From positions 2,294,001-2,358,000 of the forward strand of contig JAPWGK010000004.1 of the NCBI GenBank assembly GCA_029641185.1: DNA of 64,000 nt, read 5' to 3'. Numbering within the stretch: the first letter of the stretch is position 1; each line of letters begins with the position of its first letter. The notes beneath the pieces are model-generated. The model had not been told where the DNA came from. It did not search any database and saw only the letters and a list, made by a program, of their open reading frames with translations. This stretch comes from Pseudofabraea citricarpa (Eukaryota > Ascomycota > Leotiomycetes > Helotiales > Dermateaceae). Position numbers and translations under genes: made by a program. This document shows positions 33,613 through 44,396 of this stretch, in pieces.

Positions 33613-35481
33613 AATCTATTAAAACTTATTTGATTAGGTACTTTTAATAGATTGGCATAACCTGCACGCTGGATGGTTGGTCGAAGATGAAAAAAGAATG
33701 TCACTGGGAGCCAAGTACTAGGCATTCCTCGAGTCCTTGGATCCCTATATATTTTTAAAAGAGTGGTCGTGCTTAAGTGTACCAAGCATTTCTGTGAGTA
33801 GCAGGTAGATGACCACCCTTTAAAGACCTGATGGCCTCGACTGAGGCGATCTTCAGACTAGGTGGAGTCTAACCCATTCCCTAGCATCGGTTTGGTGATA
33901 ACAAGCATTCTACTCCCGCTTCGCAAAGCGAGTATTCCTGCTCGGACAACGGACACCGGACATCTCGGTTGGGAACTGAGTAGAATATCTCTCATGCCAC
34001 TTTCCACTGCTACACGTAACCCACACTGAAGACAGAGCGAAGAAACTCTTGAAATCTCTGCCAAGAAGAAGCGTCATGGTTGTCAAACTCGCAACATCGG
34101 CAGCGCAAGAAGGCATATCTCTTATTCGCAATCCTGCAAGCATCTCGCTTGTCAGTCCAGCTATGAAGCGACTGTTTTACACTGCTCGCTTAATCTATAA
34201 ATGCCAAGAATGGAAGCATTTTAAACCTTTGGGAATGTTTCATCCTTTCGCTTCCCCAACCAAGCTTAAGACACGGCCTCGTGTCAAAAGTGTATATAAT
34301 TAGGAATTATTGTATGCAATGGTGGGTTTGGGGCTAGAGCTGCGCGTGCTACCAAGTCTCAACACGCTCCAGGCCGTCAGCCCTAAACTAAAATCATTCT
34401 TGAATGGTCATACAAAAACACATTCTTTGGGTAATGCGTTGTCCAAAGATCATGGTGATTCCAAATGCCAGTATGAATCTAAGTGTAATATGGTAAAGTA
34501 ATGGACCTGATGTATAACCATCTGGAATGGGCTCGTACTTGGGTCTTGTCCAGAGCCAAGACGTGTGAGAGTCATCGCGTTTCCTCAAGAAATAAGAATT
34601 TCCATGTCATAGCCTCACAACTGACTATAGAACACGTGCCACTTCTGTTTCGTCTAATATCTGAGCTGACAAGTTTTCCTTGACGTGATACAACTTGTCG
34701 TCAGGATTAGCGAAGACCAGCAACATTCAGTTGACTAGAGCGTCTGAATCGCCTTACGGCCAAGAACATTTTTGTATGATCAGCTCCTTGCCCGATGGTG
34801 GCGTCGGATTTGGTGGGATGGTCTTCGATGCCGATCTAGAAGGCATCCATAAAACAGCCAAGATGCTCCTTAGGAGGTCCATCTTCACCCTAGCTGATCC
34901 TCTGTACTCGAGGTGCCGTACTAGATCTACTCGGACTCCGGCATCTCTTTCATTTATGAGTATTATTATAATGAGATGTCACCATGTTATCGGCGAGGTG
35001 AACACCGAGTGATGATTTGAGTCTCGAAACAAAGTGCGGGGATATAGATGTGAATACCGATGCTGAAGCACCTCCCCGATGGCTGTGTATTCACGTGTGT
35101 CCAAGGTATATGGTAGCATAGCCTTCGAGAACTAGCACTACGAATATTAAAAGTCATTATAATGATCGCATCACGATACTGAGATACGAACACAGAAGTT
35201 TAAATCATCAGATCGTACTTCGGGTTTGATCACCTCGTATTCATCGAGTCGGAAGGGAACAAAATCTTCCGTGGCTAAACTGATCCTCGTCTAAAATCAA
35301 CCTTAAAATAACCACCATCTACTTTAAATACCCGAGAGCTTCCTAGTAGAGTGGTAGAACAGAACGCTTCCCATTGTCGTTTGCCTATTTGATTCGGGCA
35401 TGTATAACGTCATGAAATTAACCTCTTTCTCTGAATCGATCCACAAATCAAATTATATTCGTACATGTTACTAGCCACCGG
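33613..35481. other. 1.9-kb gene-poor stretch
   Basis: Between the SPX-EXS start and the DUF3176 stop. Several open frames of 60-105 codons exist on both strands, but none shows a domain, splice partners or biased coding signal. No terminal repeats, integrase-like or reverse-transcriptase-like motifs were found. Confidence 0.5.
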
Positions 35482-37388
35482 CTACCTTCTTGAAAACTGC
35501 CATCCATGCGGGCCCCTCATTAAACTAGCTTTTTCAGCCCCCACGGCGGTCTTCAACCCGTCCATATCAGAATGATGATCCGTCCTATCCTTCACCAGTT
35601 CATTAACATCCATCAGCAAAACAGCAAGCGGGCTCCCCTTCCAGGCACTAACGTCCCCTCTAATCGACTCGGAAATACTTAAGCCCAGAAATGCAATCGA
35701 CAAAAGTACAAGTACAAATGGGTAAGTGATCCAACCCCAGCGCACATGAACGAAAACCTCACTAGATCGTGCTATACCACTGTACATTTCGGCTGACTGG
35801 TTAGTGGCTGCCATGCTGCGTACATTGTTGGTCAACGAAAGTGCAACATTCTTTATCCAGTTTTGAGGGTCAGTAGTCCCATTCCATATTCCTTGGACAA
35901 ACTCATTATCTCCATAACCGTATGTTGCGCTAGACATGCCTGCCGTCACGCTTCCATTGAAGACCTTGAAGAGGGAGTTTGACAACCCATCAATTGCGAT
36001 ACCGCCAATCATGTAATTCGAATCCGGGCTTACGTTCATATAATCCGGTATATCGATGAAGGTCCTATTGGCTGTAAGGTTGAATGTGGGAGAATCCACA
36101 GATGCAACAGTGGACCAGTTATGAACTGTCCTTTGTGTTTGCACTGTATTCTCGACAGATATATTATAAGCCTCCAAACAGAACCAGAGCGCACATTCGG
36201 TTGCAGTGGTGTTTGTACCAAAAGTTGTTCCTAGATATGGAGCACCAAACATGTCGAACACCGAAAGGTAAGGAATAGTCTGATCACTTCTGTTGTAGGT
36301 ACTGTTTCCAGTGTATAGTTGATTTACAACAAACGATGTTTGCAGGGAAAAGAGAGTTCGCATATCTGAGACTCCAGTTCCGGATGGCATAGTATAGTTG
36401 CATAAATCTTCGGTATCACTACAAGATGTAGTGAAGGTTTGAGGAGTACACTCCCCACAAACGGCGAGAGATGGAACAATTGGCCAAGTGCAGTTTCCCG
36501 ATGAGCAAGATACTTCGATTGGCGTTATATTCTCTGTTAGCACACCGCTGTAGATGGCAGCCTTTGTCTCAAAGAGACTCTCACGTGCTATGAATATTAG
36601 TTACATGGTCAATACCTATCGAAGTTGATGCTGACTTACCTTGCAGTGATGCGCCATGGCGCCAGTAATTGTACCACTGTTCTGCACGAGGAACTACTCC
36701 AGCAGAATAAGAGTTCGAAGCCATTTCGTTGCTATCAACAAGTCGATATTGGGTAGAAAGTAACTGTTGCGTGAAACTATCAAATCCCAAGGTGAGGATT
36801 GTGATTGCGGCTCCAATAGAGACCAAATGACTTTCAAGTTAGCAAAGGGTTCCTGGCACTCTCAGAAGTTACTTACTGATGCTTGGTCCTAAACAATAAC
36901 CTCAAACTACCCCACGCCCCTCTTGATGCATCATCGAAAGCATCTAGATCTGAAAGCTTGCTTCGACAGCTATTCTTTTGGTGTTCCAGGGAGAACCATA
37001 TCCATGCTCCTTGACTGATAGCAGCTCCAACTGGAACCATGAATAGGGTTCTGCTGAGTGTAGAAAGTGCTGCTACGGCAGTATTGAGGGTTAATCTGTC
37101 CCATGATGGCTGAGGTTTGCCGTCATAGTGCTGTAGTAGCACAACAAGAGCTAGCATGCCAAACAACGCCCCAACAGAAGCAAGAATCTCAATACGCCAC
37201 CATTTCAGAATAGAAGGTTTCGGATTGGGAGTGTATGCTGGAGGACTCTGGTCGACACTAGGTGAACTTGGAATACTCGAGGCATGATTAAGCTCAGTTT
37301 TGGAGCCATATTCATCGAGTTCCCTTCCCAGGTATTCTGTGCGCGAGTCAGGTGATGCGGGATAGGCCGTGCGGTCAATGCGATACAT
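35482..37388 (-). CDS. DUF3176-type membrane protein
   Basis: Three exons (36877-37388, 36640-36830, 35482-36587) give 602 residues. Introns are GTAAGT...GAAAG and GTAAGT...CATAG, both in frame. The N-terminal ~60 residues are disordered. A transmembrane segment follows (ASVGALFGMLALVVLLQHYDGKP), then the family hallmark around LNTAVAALSTLSRTLFMVPV and a second helix. A large loop of about 330 residues is rich in Asn-X-Ser/Thr sites and carries a CGECTPQTFTTSC cysteine cluster, so it is probably lumenal or extracellular. A last helix (WITYPFVLVLLSIAFLGL) and a short cytosolic tail end the protein. DUF3176 is expanded in Pezizomycotina and its function is not known. Nothing is broken. Confidence 0.88.
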
Positions 37389-38196
37389 GATTTGGAGGGC
37401 CTTGGTACCTCAGAAGGTTGTCGCAATCATGAGTAAGTTGGCGATTCCGCACGCTCAGTAGTACACTGGCAAGAATGAAGGAATGTAGGTACAAAGAGAG
37501 TATAGAGCCAAGAAAGAACATCAGGAGAAAAAAAGGAGACCCCAAACGCGGCTCTGCTATGAAGGATTTTGGTGGAGCTAGTAGCTCGTATTGAGATGTA
37601 GATCTGCGCCAAGAGCAAGGTTAAAAATCATGCGAGCTTCACTGCCGGCGAACGAGCCGAGGAGCAATGTACATCATTGTACTGACCGCCTTCAGATGGA
37701 AATACCATGGCAGAATAGTCCTGAACTTCTCTATGGAGTAATCAACTACATGTATAGCAGGTACAGAAGCGTGGTGAAACAAGCCTTAGCATATTGCACG
37801 ACAGAGAATCTCGTTACAGTACATTGGAATGGGGTCGGGAGGAGAATGACCGTACTCTGTATAATTTATGCTTATGGTGAATAATCTTAGTAGGAACTGG
37901 TGGAACTAAGTGTCCATCTTGTCGCTAAAAATCGCAAGCTGGTCTCGTGTGGCTCGGCATACAGATGACCAGCTTGTAGTTCCAACTCTACAAATCAGCT
38001 CTCTAAATATTATTTACAACGAGCAGCTGCACAAATTGAACGGCAATGCACTTCCATGGGAAGTCTTGGGTGCTGGACAACAATGCGACTTTTCGTACAA
38101 TATTACAAGGGTCAGTCAAAGCCACCTGGGTAAGGAAAAGAGCTTGAATAAATGAGTTTGATCTTTCCAGGCTTGATTAACAGGGTTCAGAATATT
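37389..38196. other. intergenic, no gene seen
   Basis: Upstream region of the DUF3176 gene and 3' side of the complex III gene. Short open frames only. Confidence 0.5.
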
Positions 38197-38674
38197 CTAC
38201 TCGTCAGCAGCTAAAACATCTCTTCCTGCCTTTGAGTTCAAGAATTCGTTCCTGCAATAATTGTTAGTCAAGTCAAACATATCTGTTGGCTATTGTACCT
38301 TTCCATAGCCCAATCCATCAATAAATATGCTGTAATGAATGGAGGTGCGACGTAGAGTACTTGGCCCTTGCATCGTCTCCATGTATTGAAAATCGCAGAA
38401 TGAAATGCGCCCGCAAGAGGACGTTGTCTATTTGCTGAAATGGCATATGTTTGAATTCCTTTTTGCGGTCTCGCACCTAACGACAGAACAGCTGTGTTAA
38501 ATTCTTGGGCTACGAATGGAAAAGTAGCTTATTGCTAACCGTGATCTCCCCACTCCCCCTTGTACCATCTTAAACCGTGCGAGTAAGCATATTTCTAACG
38601 CCCCAAGCATTAACTAGAGAACCAAAGGTTCAGGCTTACCTTGTACCAGGGACTCTTCCGCCATGGCCTCCCAT
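38197..38674 (-). CDS. QCR8: cytochrome bc1 complex subunit 8
   Basis: Four small exons: about 38640-38674, 38540-38594, 38299-38476 and 38197-38251, about 98 residues. The protein is the ubiquinol-binding-site subunit 8 of mitochondrial complex III. Family signatures are GEWGDHGARPQKGIQTYAIS, NRQRPLAGAFHSAIFNTWRR, the membrane helix VLYVAPPFITAYLLMDWAME, and the terminal NEFLNSKAGR. Exons 2-4 join in frame (phases 1 and 2). Exon 1 (MGGHGGRVPGT, ATG 38674) is the expected fungal N-terminus, but the best GT-AG pair (38639 to 38595) leaves two extra bases, so exon 2 (KYAYSHGLRWYKGEWGDHG) is out of frame. A farther acceptor (TTTAAG at 38569-38574) keeps frame but drops KYAYSHGLR. The identity is firm; the first junction is not. 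Confidence 0.8.
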
Positions 38675-39353
38675 TGTCAATTCTTTGGCAAAATTTTGAT
38701 GAAGACAAAGGTTTTCGAAATTGGCATACTAACATTCTCAATCTCTTGCGGCAGAAGCTCATATTTATATATGATGGTATCGGCTAGCAATGAATAAATA
38801 GGCATCATGAGAATGAGCTAGTCCGAGATATGCCAAGATTGGAAATAGAAGCTGATCGGACTCGGACGCTTCGCAAACTCCGAAAATAGTATGGGTATGT
38901 CGGACGTTGTCCCTTACATGAACTATTCGAAATCTTCACAGGCTATTTAATCTGGAGGATACGGAAGAAACACCAAGCTCCAGAATGCAATTGTCCGTTC
39001 TGGACATCGAGTTGTTTTGTTGCCGACGATTTGACATAAATCACGTGATTATAAACGACTAACCGCTTTGATGTACCTATCAATTTTATATACAATTGAT
39101 CTTCCAGAAAATGAATGTACTTAACTAACATGGTTGATGAGAAGTATTAACTGTCTACTTTTACTTTGTAAGTATGCAACCCGCCATTTTGGATATTTAT
39201 GTCATCAATTAGTCGTCACGTGGAAATCAATTTGTCATGAAGTTGTGCGAGATTACTCCCTGTTATTTATGTAAAAGTGCCTCAGACAGCCTCGTAGTAG
39301 AAAGACAGAAGACTTGGTTTAGATGGAATATCCAGATACCCGGTACCAAACAA
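38675..39353. other. intergenic, no gene seen
   Basis: Between QCR8 and the 3' end of the AAA gene. AT-rich; it should hold the QCR8 promoter. Confidence 0.5.
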
Positions 39354-41700
39354 TCATCGAAGCCTCTCCTCTCGTGCCCATTGTTCATCTGTGTGACCAT
39401 GTACGTTCTTCAGGTACCTGGTGAAATCGCCAGCTGTTTTGATAGCATCTTGAACATGCTCCCAAGTTAGCGTTTCATTTTTGAAATTTGCCAGTTGCCT
39501 TGCTGTCATCAACGCATTCCTGATTTCTCTCCCGTTCATCTCCTGATTGGCAAGCTCATCGAGATGCAGTTTGATCTCGTCTATGTCTACGTCATCTCCA
39601 TCCTTTTGAAGGAGTTCGAAAAAGTTATGCCAAATTGTTCTTCGTGCACTGGGACTGAGTGTCGGATAGTGTAGTGCAAGCTGCATGCGTGATCGAAAAG
39701 CCTCGTCGAAAGTACCAACCCGGTTACTTGTAAGTATAAGAATACCTTCGTAATACTCAAGAATACGTAGAAAGACTAAATATTGTTAGAAGCTAAAGAA
39801 CTCTGGATTTTTAAAAACTGACCAGAAACAAGACTATTCCGTTCCAAGTCATTAAGTGTCCTCTCTTCTAAGAACACATCTGCTTCATCCAGTAAAAGGA
39901 CTAGACATGATCAGTCAAGTCCAAACAGTTTTCTTCTTCATATATCATACCACAGTTCCATGTCTTGGCTAGATACAAGACTGTCCGGAGATACTTCTCC
40001 ACAGCTTCGGCATTCGTGCCCATGTCTCCGCAGGTAACTCTGTAAAGGGGCATTTCTGCAAGTTCAGCCACACTGTAACATGATTGTTAGCATAAATGTT
40101 GCAAGTTGTAAAAAGAGGATATCCCGAACCTTTCTACTTAGTAGTTAGTAAATGATCACTTTACGTATACAAAATCCCATACCTGCAGTAAGAGTTTTGC
40201 CAGTCCCAGGACTTCCATGGAGGAGTACGACCAACCCTTTCCCCTTGCCAGCTATTACATCTTCACGCTTTTTTGCCGCGGAAACTTCCTCGATGCTCAG
40301 TTTGCTCTTTTTGGAAGAAGCTCTGACCATTACAAGCGCCTTGACAAGATCTTTTGTTCGCGGTGGTAATACGAGTCGTTCAAACGCCTCTTTATTCCAA
40401 TTGATTGAACCGATGTTGTCAACATATAGTTGCACTAGTGATGAGTCTCAGCATTTTGCAAAGAAAGTCTAAAAGAGACAATATGTAAAGCTCTTGAAGT
40501 GATGCTAATAACCTCTTCATAGCCCACAGAGCTGTCTAAGCGATGTCGCTTGATTTTTGGCCAAGATGTAGGTCGATGCCGAGGAGCATGATTACCTGAA
40601 TCATCGCAACCATAGTCCCGAAAGACAATGAACCCGAGTCCTTCTTGCTCTTGCCGAGCATCGTCTAGATACTCCCCCACATCCGGAATGGGATAATGAG
40701 CCGAAAGATGGCGAGCTGTAATGCCAGAATCAACGCTTTTGTGGGGTATATCTTCATAAACGAGTGCGAAGTGTTTGTCCAGAGGCCGGTTATCGTGGCA
40801 GTCTATTCGACATAGAATCCTATACTGAAGAGCATGATTCAAAAGGTCTGACACTCGTTCCCTTCTCTGTTCAAGTGCGACGGGAGCATCTACAGCTTGT
40901 AGATCAACATCTTCGACAGAGCTATCATCTCCTGAATCAAAGTTTGAGTTTGTGTAAGAGCGATTGGAGGGCTTTTGCGTAAGATCGAAAAGCTCAGAAA
41001 AAGTCTCCTCGTCATCTGGCTTTAGAGGACGAAGAAGTCTTCTGGCTGCAGCCTAATATACAAGATGGAAGTTAGAGGCTGCATAACTCCCCTCGAGAAT
41101 TTTGAAATAAGGTAAATTAGTTCATGAAAGATGACTTAAGGAAAGTTGTGAAGCTTACCTCCTTACGATCTAGCTGATCTTTATCATCGAGCTTTTGATT
41201 GTCTAAGCTCATAGGAGCACAACCCATTCTTACCTCGTCCTCTAACTCCTCCTGTAGTTGTTTTGTCCTATTGGCACTTGAACCAACTGCTTGCACTTTC
41301 TTGCGGGGCTTGAATCAGAGTCGGAAGAATACGATGAATATGAAGACCGCCTTGATATAGGTATGTTAGGTCTATGCGGCTGAACGATGACAGGTGGACC
41401 TCCACGACTCATGGGATGTCCATTTGGTGGTGGTGGTGGGGGGCCAGGGCCGTTTCTCAGCGCGAGAGGTGCTTCCATCACCCGATCCAAAGCTGTCAAA
41501 TTCGATTCTTCGAGAGCTGATGCTCCCTCGCTCCTGTCTTGTGAAATTGTGGGATTAACATTATTCCTCGTGTCGGGCCCTACTGGCATTGCACCAGGAG
41601 GTAATGGCATTCCACGGCCCATTATGGGAGCGCGTTGTGCTCCAAAAGTCCGTGGGCCACCAGGTATGGGTGGTGGAGGTGGACGACCTCGCGCAGCCAT
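39354..41700 (-). CDS. AAA-family ATPase with proline-rich N-terminus, eight exons
   Basis: Exons: 41247-41700, 41159-41202, 40596-41052, 40183-40434, 40130-40133, 39951-40072, 39823-39900, 39354-39775; 610 residues. The N-terminus is proline-rich and disordered (RPPPPPIPGG, GPPPPPPNGHP). The AAA module then has Walker A GSPGTGKT at 392-399, Walker B VLLLDEADVFLE, sensor-1 ILTSNR and the FRSRM arginine-finger segment, followed by a helical lid (MNGREIRNALMTARQLA). It should be an active ATPase. The group is common in filamentous fungi; clients are unknown and it is not BCS1 (no mitochondrial presequence or BCS1 domain). The 4-nt exon restores TLTAESVAE after Walker A. Two joins are less sure: the 44-nt intron 41203-41246, and the 161-nt intron 40435-40595, which contains coding-looking sequence. 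It shares its promoter with the DUF7708-like gene. Confidence 0.85.
40130..40133 (-). other. 4-nt microexon of the AAA ATPase gene
   Basis: AAAG is flanked by a 49-nt intron (GTATGG, ACTAAC branch, AAGTAG end) and a 57-nt intron (GTTCGG, GCTAACA branch, TTACAG end). Including it turns GCA G | AAAG | T GTG into Ala-Glu-Ser-Val, the conserved sequence after Walker A. Splicing without it shifts the frame. Confidence 0.8.
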
Positions 41701-42119
41701 TATCTTGTATAGTTGATTCTTATCGATATGTATCGCAAATATCAATAGAGTGCTTGAAAGCTGTCGATTTTGATAACAGTTTCTGTGCTTTGAGGGGCAG
41801 GAAAACCGGCGCTTGTTGTTGAACGATTTGCAATCTCTAGAGTATAAGCATTTCTTGAGAAACTATGTGCGACACAACGATGGAGGGGCACAGGCAACTA
41901 TACTACTTCCGAATCTATGGTGGCTGCTGACCTTTCAACCCGGGGCTATGCAGGTTGTCGCATGTGGCTATGCATGTAATAAGGGTGGTAATGGGGGCCA
42001 AAACAGAGGTCGGAAAGAGTCCTTAGAGCCTCGTCAGAAGTTCAGGTTCACACGACACATAAGGCCTTTCTTATCTCTTTAAAAGCATAGCGAAGACCAA
42101 AGGTGCTCAACTCAACATT
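41701..42119. promoter_or_regulatory. 419-bp divergent promoter
   Basis: It separates the start codons of the AAA ATPase (leftward) and DUF7708-like (rightward) genes, so one short region must serve both. Confidence 0.55.
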
Positions 42120-44016
42120 ATGGAGGTGCTAAGAGCAACTCATGAGACCAGCATAGACACAGCTCGAGGCACTGAAATTCTCGATAGCATAGCAGAGATC
42201 CAGACTGGGAGAAGAAGCCAAGTAGTGCTAGCATCAGCTACTCTGCATGAGAAATGGGATGAGAACCACAGTTCTGAGCTCCAAACATGGTACAGAAGTG
42301 AAGGAATAAGCAGGTAAGCCAATTATTCGAGTACGACAAGCACAAAACAACTAATTCAATTCGGTCAGCTCATCACATGATATAATGGCAGAAGCCTATC
42401 GCAATGCGAAAGAGGAATTTGAAAAGAATCTGACCAAAGATTCATCTAAAGTAAAATGGCTAGATAACAAGTCATCAATCATGGATGTAGCAGAAGCGAT
42501 AAAGACGGCAAAAAGCCGATACGAAAGCAAACCAAAATCCAAAGCTCGGAAATGGCTGAGCATATTTTCTGAAAGAGTATCATTCTATGGTAAAGTTTTT
42601 GATGTTCTGGTTCAACAATATCCAGAATATGTTTCATTGGCATGGGGTGCTATGAAATTCTTATTCACGGTCAGTGTCAACGACCCAATCGAAAGGTTAA
42701 ACTCAACCATCTACAGGCTATCGACAACCAAGAAGAAAAAATAAAACAGCTTGCAAAAGCCTTCAGCAAAATAGCAGAGATACTACCGCGGAGTAATCTT
42801 GCACTGATTCTTTACCCTACCAAACTTATGAGGGATAGCATAGCCATTTTATACAGCAGGATAATCAAATTTGTACAGCGGGCTATGAAATGGTATAAGC
42901 AAGGATCCGTTTCTCATGCTTTGAGTTCGGTAGCAAAACCATGGGCATTGAGCTTTCAAGACTATGTCGATGAGATTGCAATACAGTCTCGTTACGTCGA
43001 CAAGCTTGCCGAAGCAGCTTCGCAAGCCGAACAGAGAGATATTCATATGCAGGTGCTGGGGGCTCGGACAGATATTGAAGAAACCAAAATTCGGATGGAA
43101 TACCTTGCCAAAGCTTTCGACAATAATTCCAGTCAAATCAACGATTTGAGATTAAACCAGCAGATCCAGATCGCCTTAGGTAAAAGCCATCAAAAATGTG
43201 GAACGAATAATATTAACTTTTCCAATAGCTAACAAAGCACTTGAAAATGCAAATGTTCTAAGGCTGGGTTTCGACACACAACAAAATACGACTCGAACGG
43301 TCGGGCTTTTACAATCGCCTGCTCTAAAAGCCCTTCCATCTGCAGAGGAGGCATTCGCTTACTGCGAGTCTTTCAAAAGGAGAAAAGGATTTCGAGGAAA
43401 GGTTAACCAGATGCAACTTCCAACCCTTCAGAAATGGGGAGATTGCAATGAGTCATCTGTCATTTTTCTACAGGGTAATACAAGGCAACCGGCGAAATAT
43501 GTCTTGATTGATTTCATCGCACTGTTACGAGCTTCTAGCCAGCCAGTGATATGGATATTAAAGTTTGCGGATTATGGGGACAAGCAAACCTCCAGCATAT
43601 CTATCCTTCAAACACTGGTAATGCAATGCCTTAATCTTGTGTCTCTAATTCCTTCCAAGGACTCCCATCCAATTACCTTGGCTCATCTGGATGATGCTGT
43701 AACTGAGGCAGACTGGCTTCGGATTCTCAACAAAAGCTTGACCGGGTTCAAGCAAATCTACATAGCTCTGGATTCTTCAATCCTGGCAATGGCACTCGAC
43801 AACAGCAGATTTAGGGTTTCGGTATGGGTAGAGAACCTTGTTCGTAGTATTACGTCTACACAAGTCAAGCTTGTCATTCCCTTGAGTGATTTGGATGTTG
43901 ATTATGTTAGGCGAGAATGGAGTCAAGATCTATGGGCAATTATTAAGACGGACCAAATCAACAAGCCGCGAAGGGCTAGGCGAAGAAGGAATCGTAGTAC
44001 TATTGCTTTCAGATAG
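42120..44016 (+). CDS. DUF7708-like protein (N-terminal module of fungal NLR-like proteins)
   Basis: Four exons (42120-42313, 42369-42669, 42717-43179, 43229-44016) give 581 residues; introns start GTAAGC, GTCAGT and GTAAAA, and all joins keep frame. A helical segment around residues 80-185 (AEAYRNAKEEFEKNLTKD, SKARKWLSIFSERV, QQYPEYVSLAWGAMKFLFT) matches the family found at the N-terminus of many fungal NACHT/ankyrin and STAND-like proteins. Further coiled-coil helices follow. The C-terminal ~260 residues look like a degenerate P-loop-type fold (SSVIFLQGN..., QIYIALDSS, VKLVIPLSD) but I see no proper Walker A. The protein ends without NACHT core or repeats and has a basic arginine-rich tail (RRARRRRNR). 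It may be a truncated or stand-alone signalling module. Function unknown; identification is from memory of the family pattern. Confidence 0.75.
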
Positions 44017-44396
44017 TAATCATTAAGATGTATTTGCACATATATGATAACACTGTTGCATAAATTATAGGCCAGGAATAGATTGTCATGAAATTGTATA
44101 TCAGTTACAAATTACCTAGGTACACAACTAATCCTTGCCACAAGTTATAAAAATGACCATACATTAATTAGCCTGATTTAATACAGGCTATTGACAAATA
44201 ATCCACTTACAACAACGTCTAATAGTACTATTTTGAAGAATTAATACAACAAGTTCAAGTTTGAACACGCATAGGAAGGTTGATCCTATAGTAATAGAAA
44301 TCTATTCAGAGCAATCTAAATAAGCCATGAATAAAGAAAAGCCAATACCGTATTCACAGCCGCCTTATAAAACTACCACAATTACAACCTACGCGT
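44017..44396. other. convergent 3' intergenic region
   Basis: Very AT-rich sequence between two converging genes. No feature seen. Confidence 0.6.

Noticed and set aside
33840..35015. Several 60-105 codon frames in the gene-poor stretch
   Set aside because: No motif, no splice partners, both strands equally open; also checked for transposon motifs without result.
40435..40500. Reading the AAA gene with an in-frame TGA before VQLYVDNIG (possible pseudogene)
   Set aside because: The tail GCTGAG...CACTAG looks like a normal branch site and acceptor, and an upstream donor restores frame, so a broken gene is not required.
41242..41700. Proline-rich frame as a separate small gene
   Set aside because: A 44-nt intron joins it in frame to the AAA exons, and no separate promoter or stop context is evident for the AAA part; kept as one gene with stated doubt.
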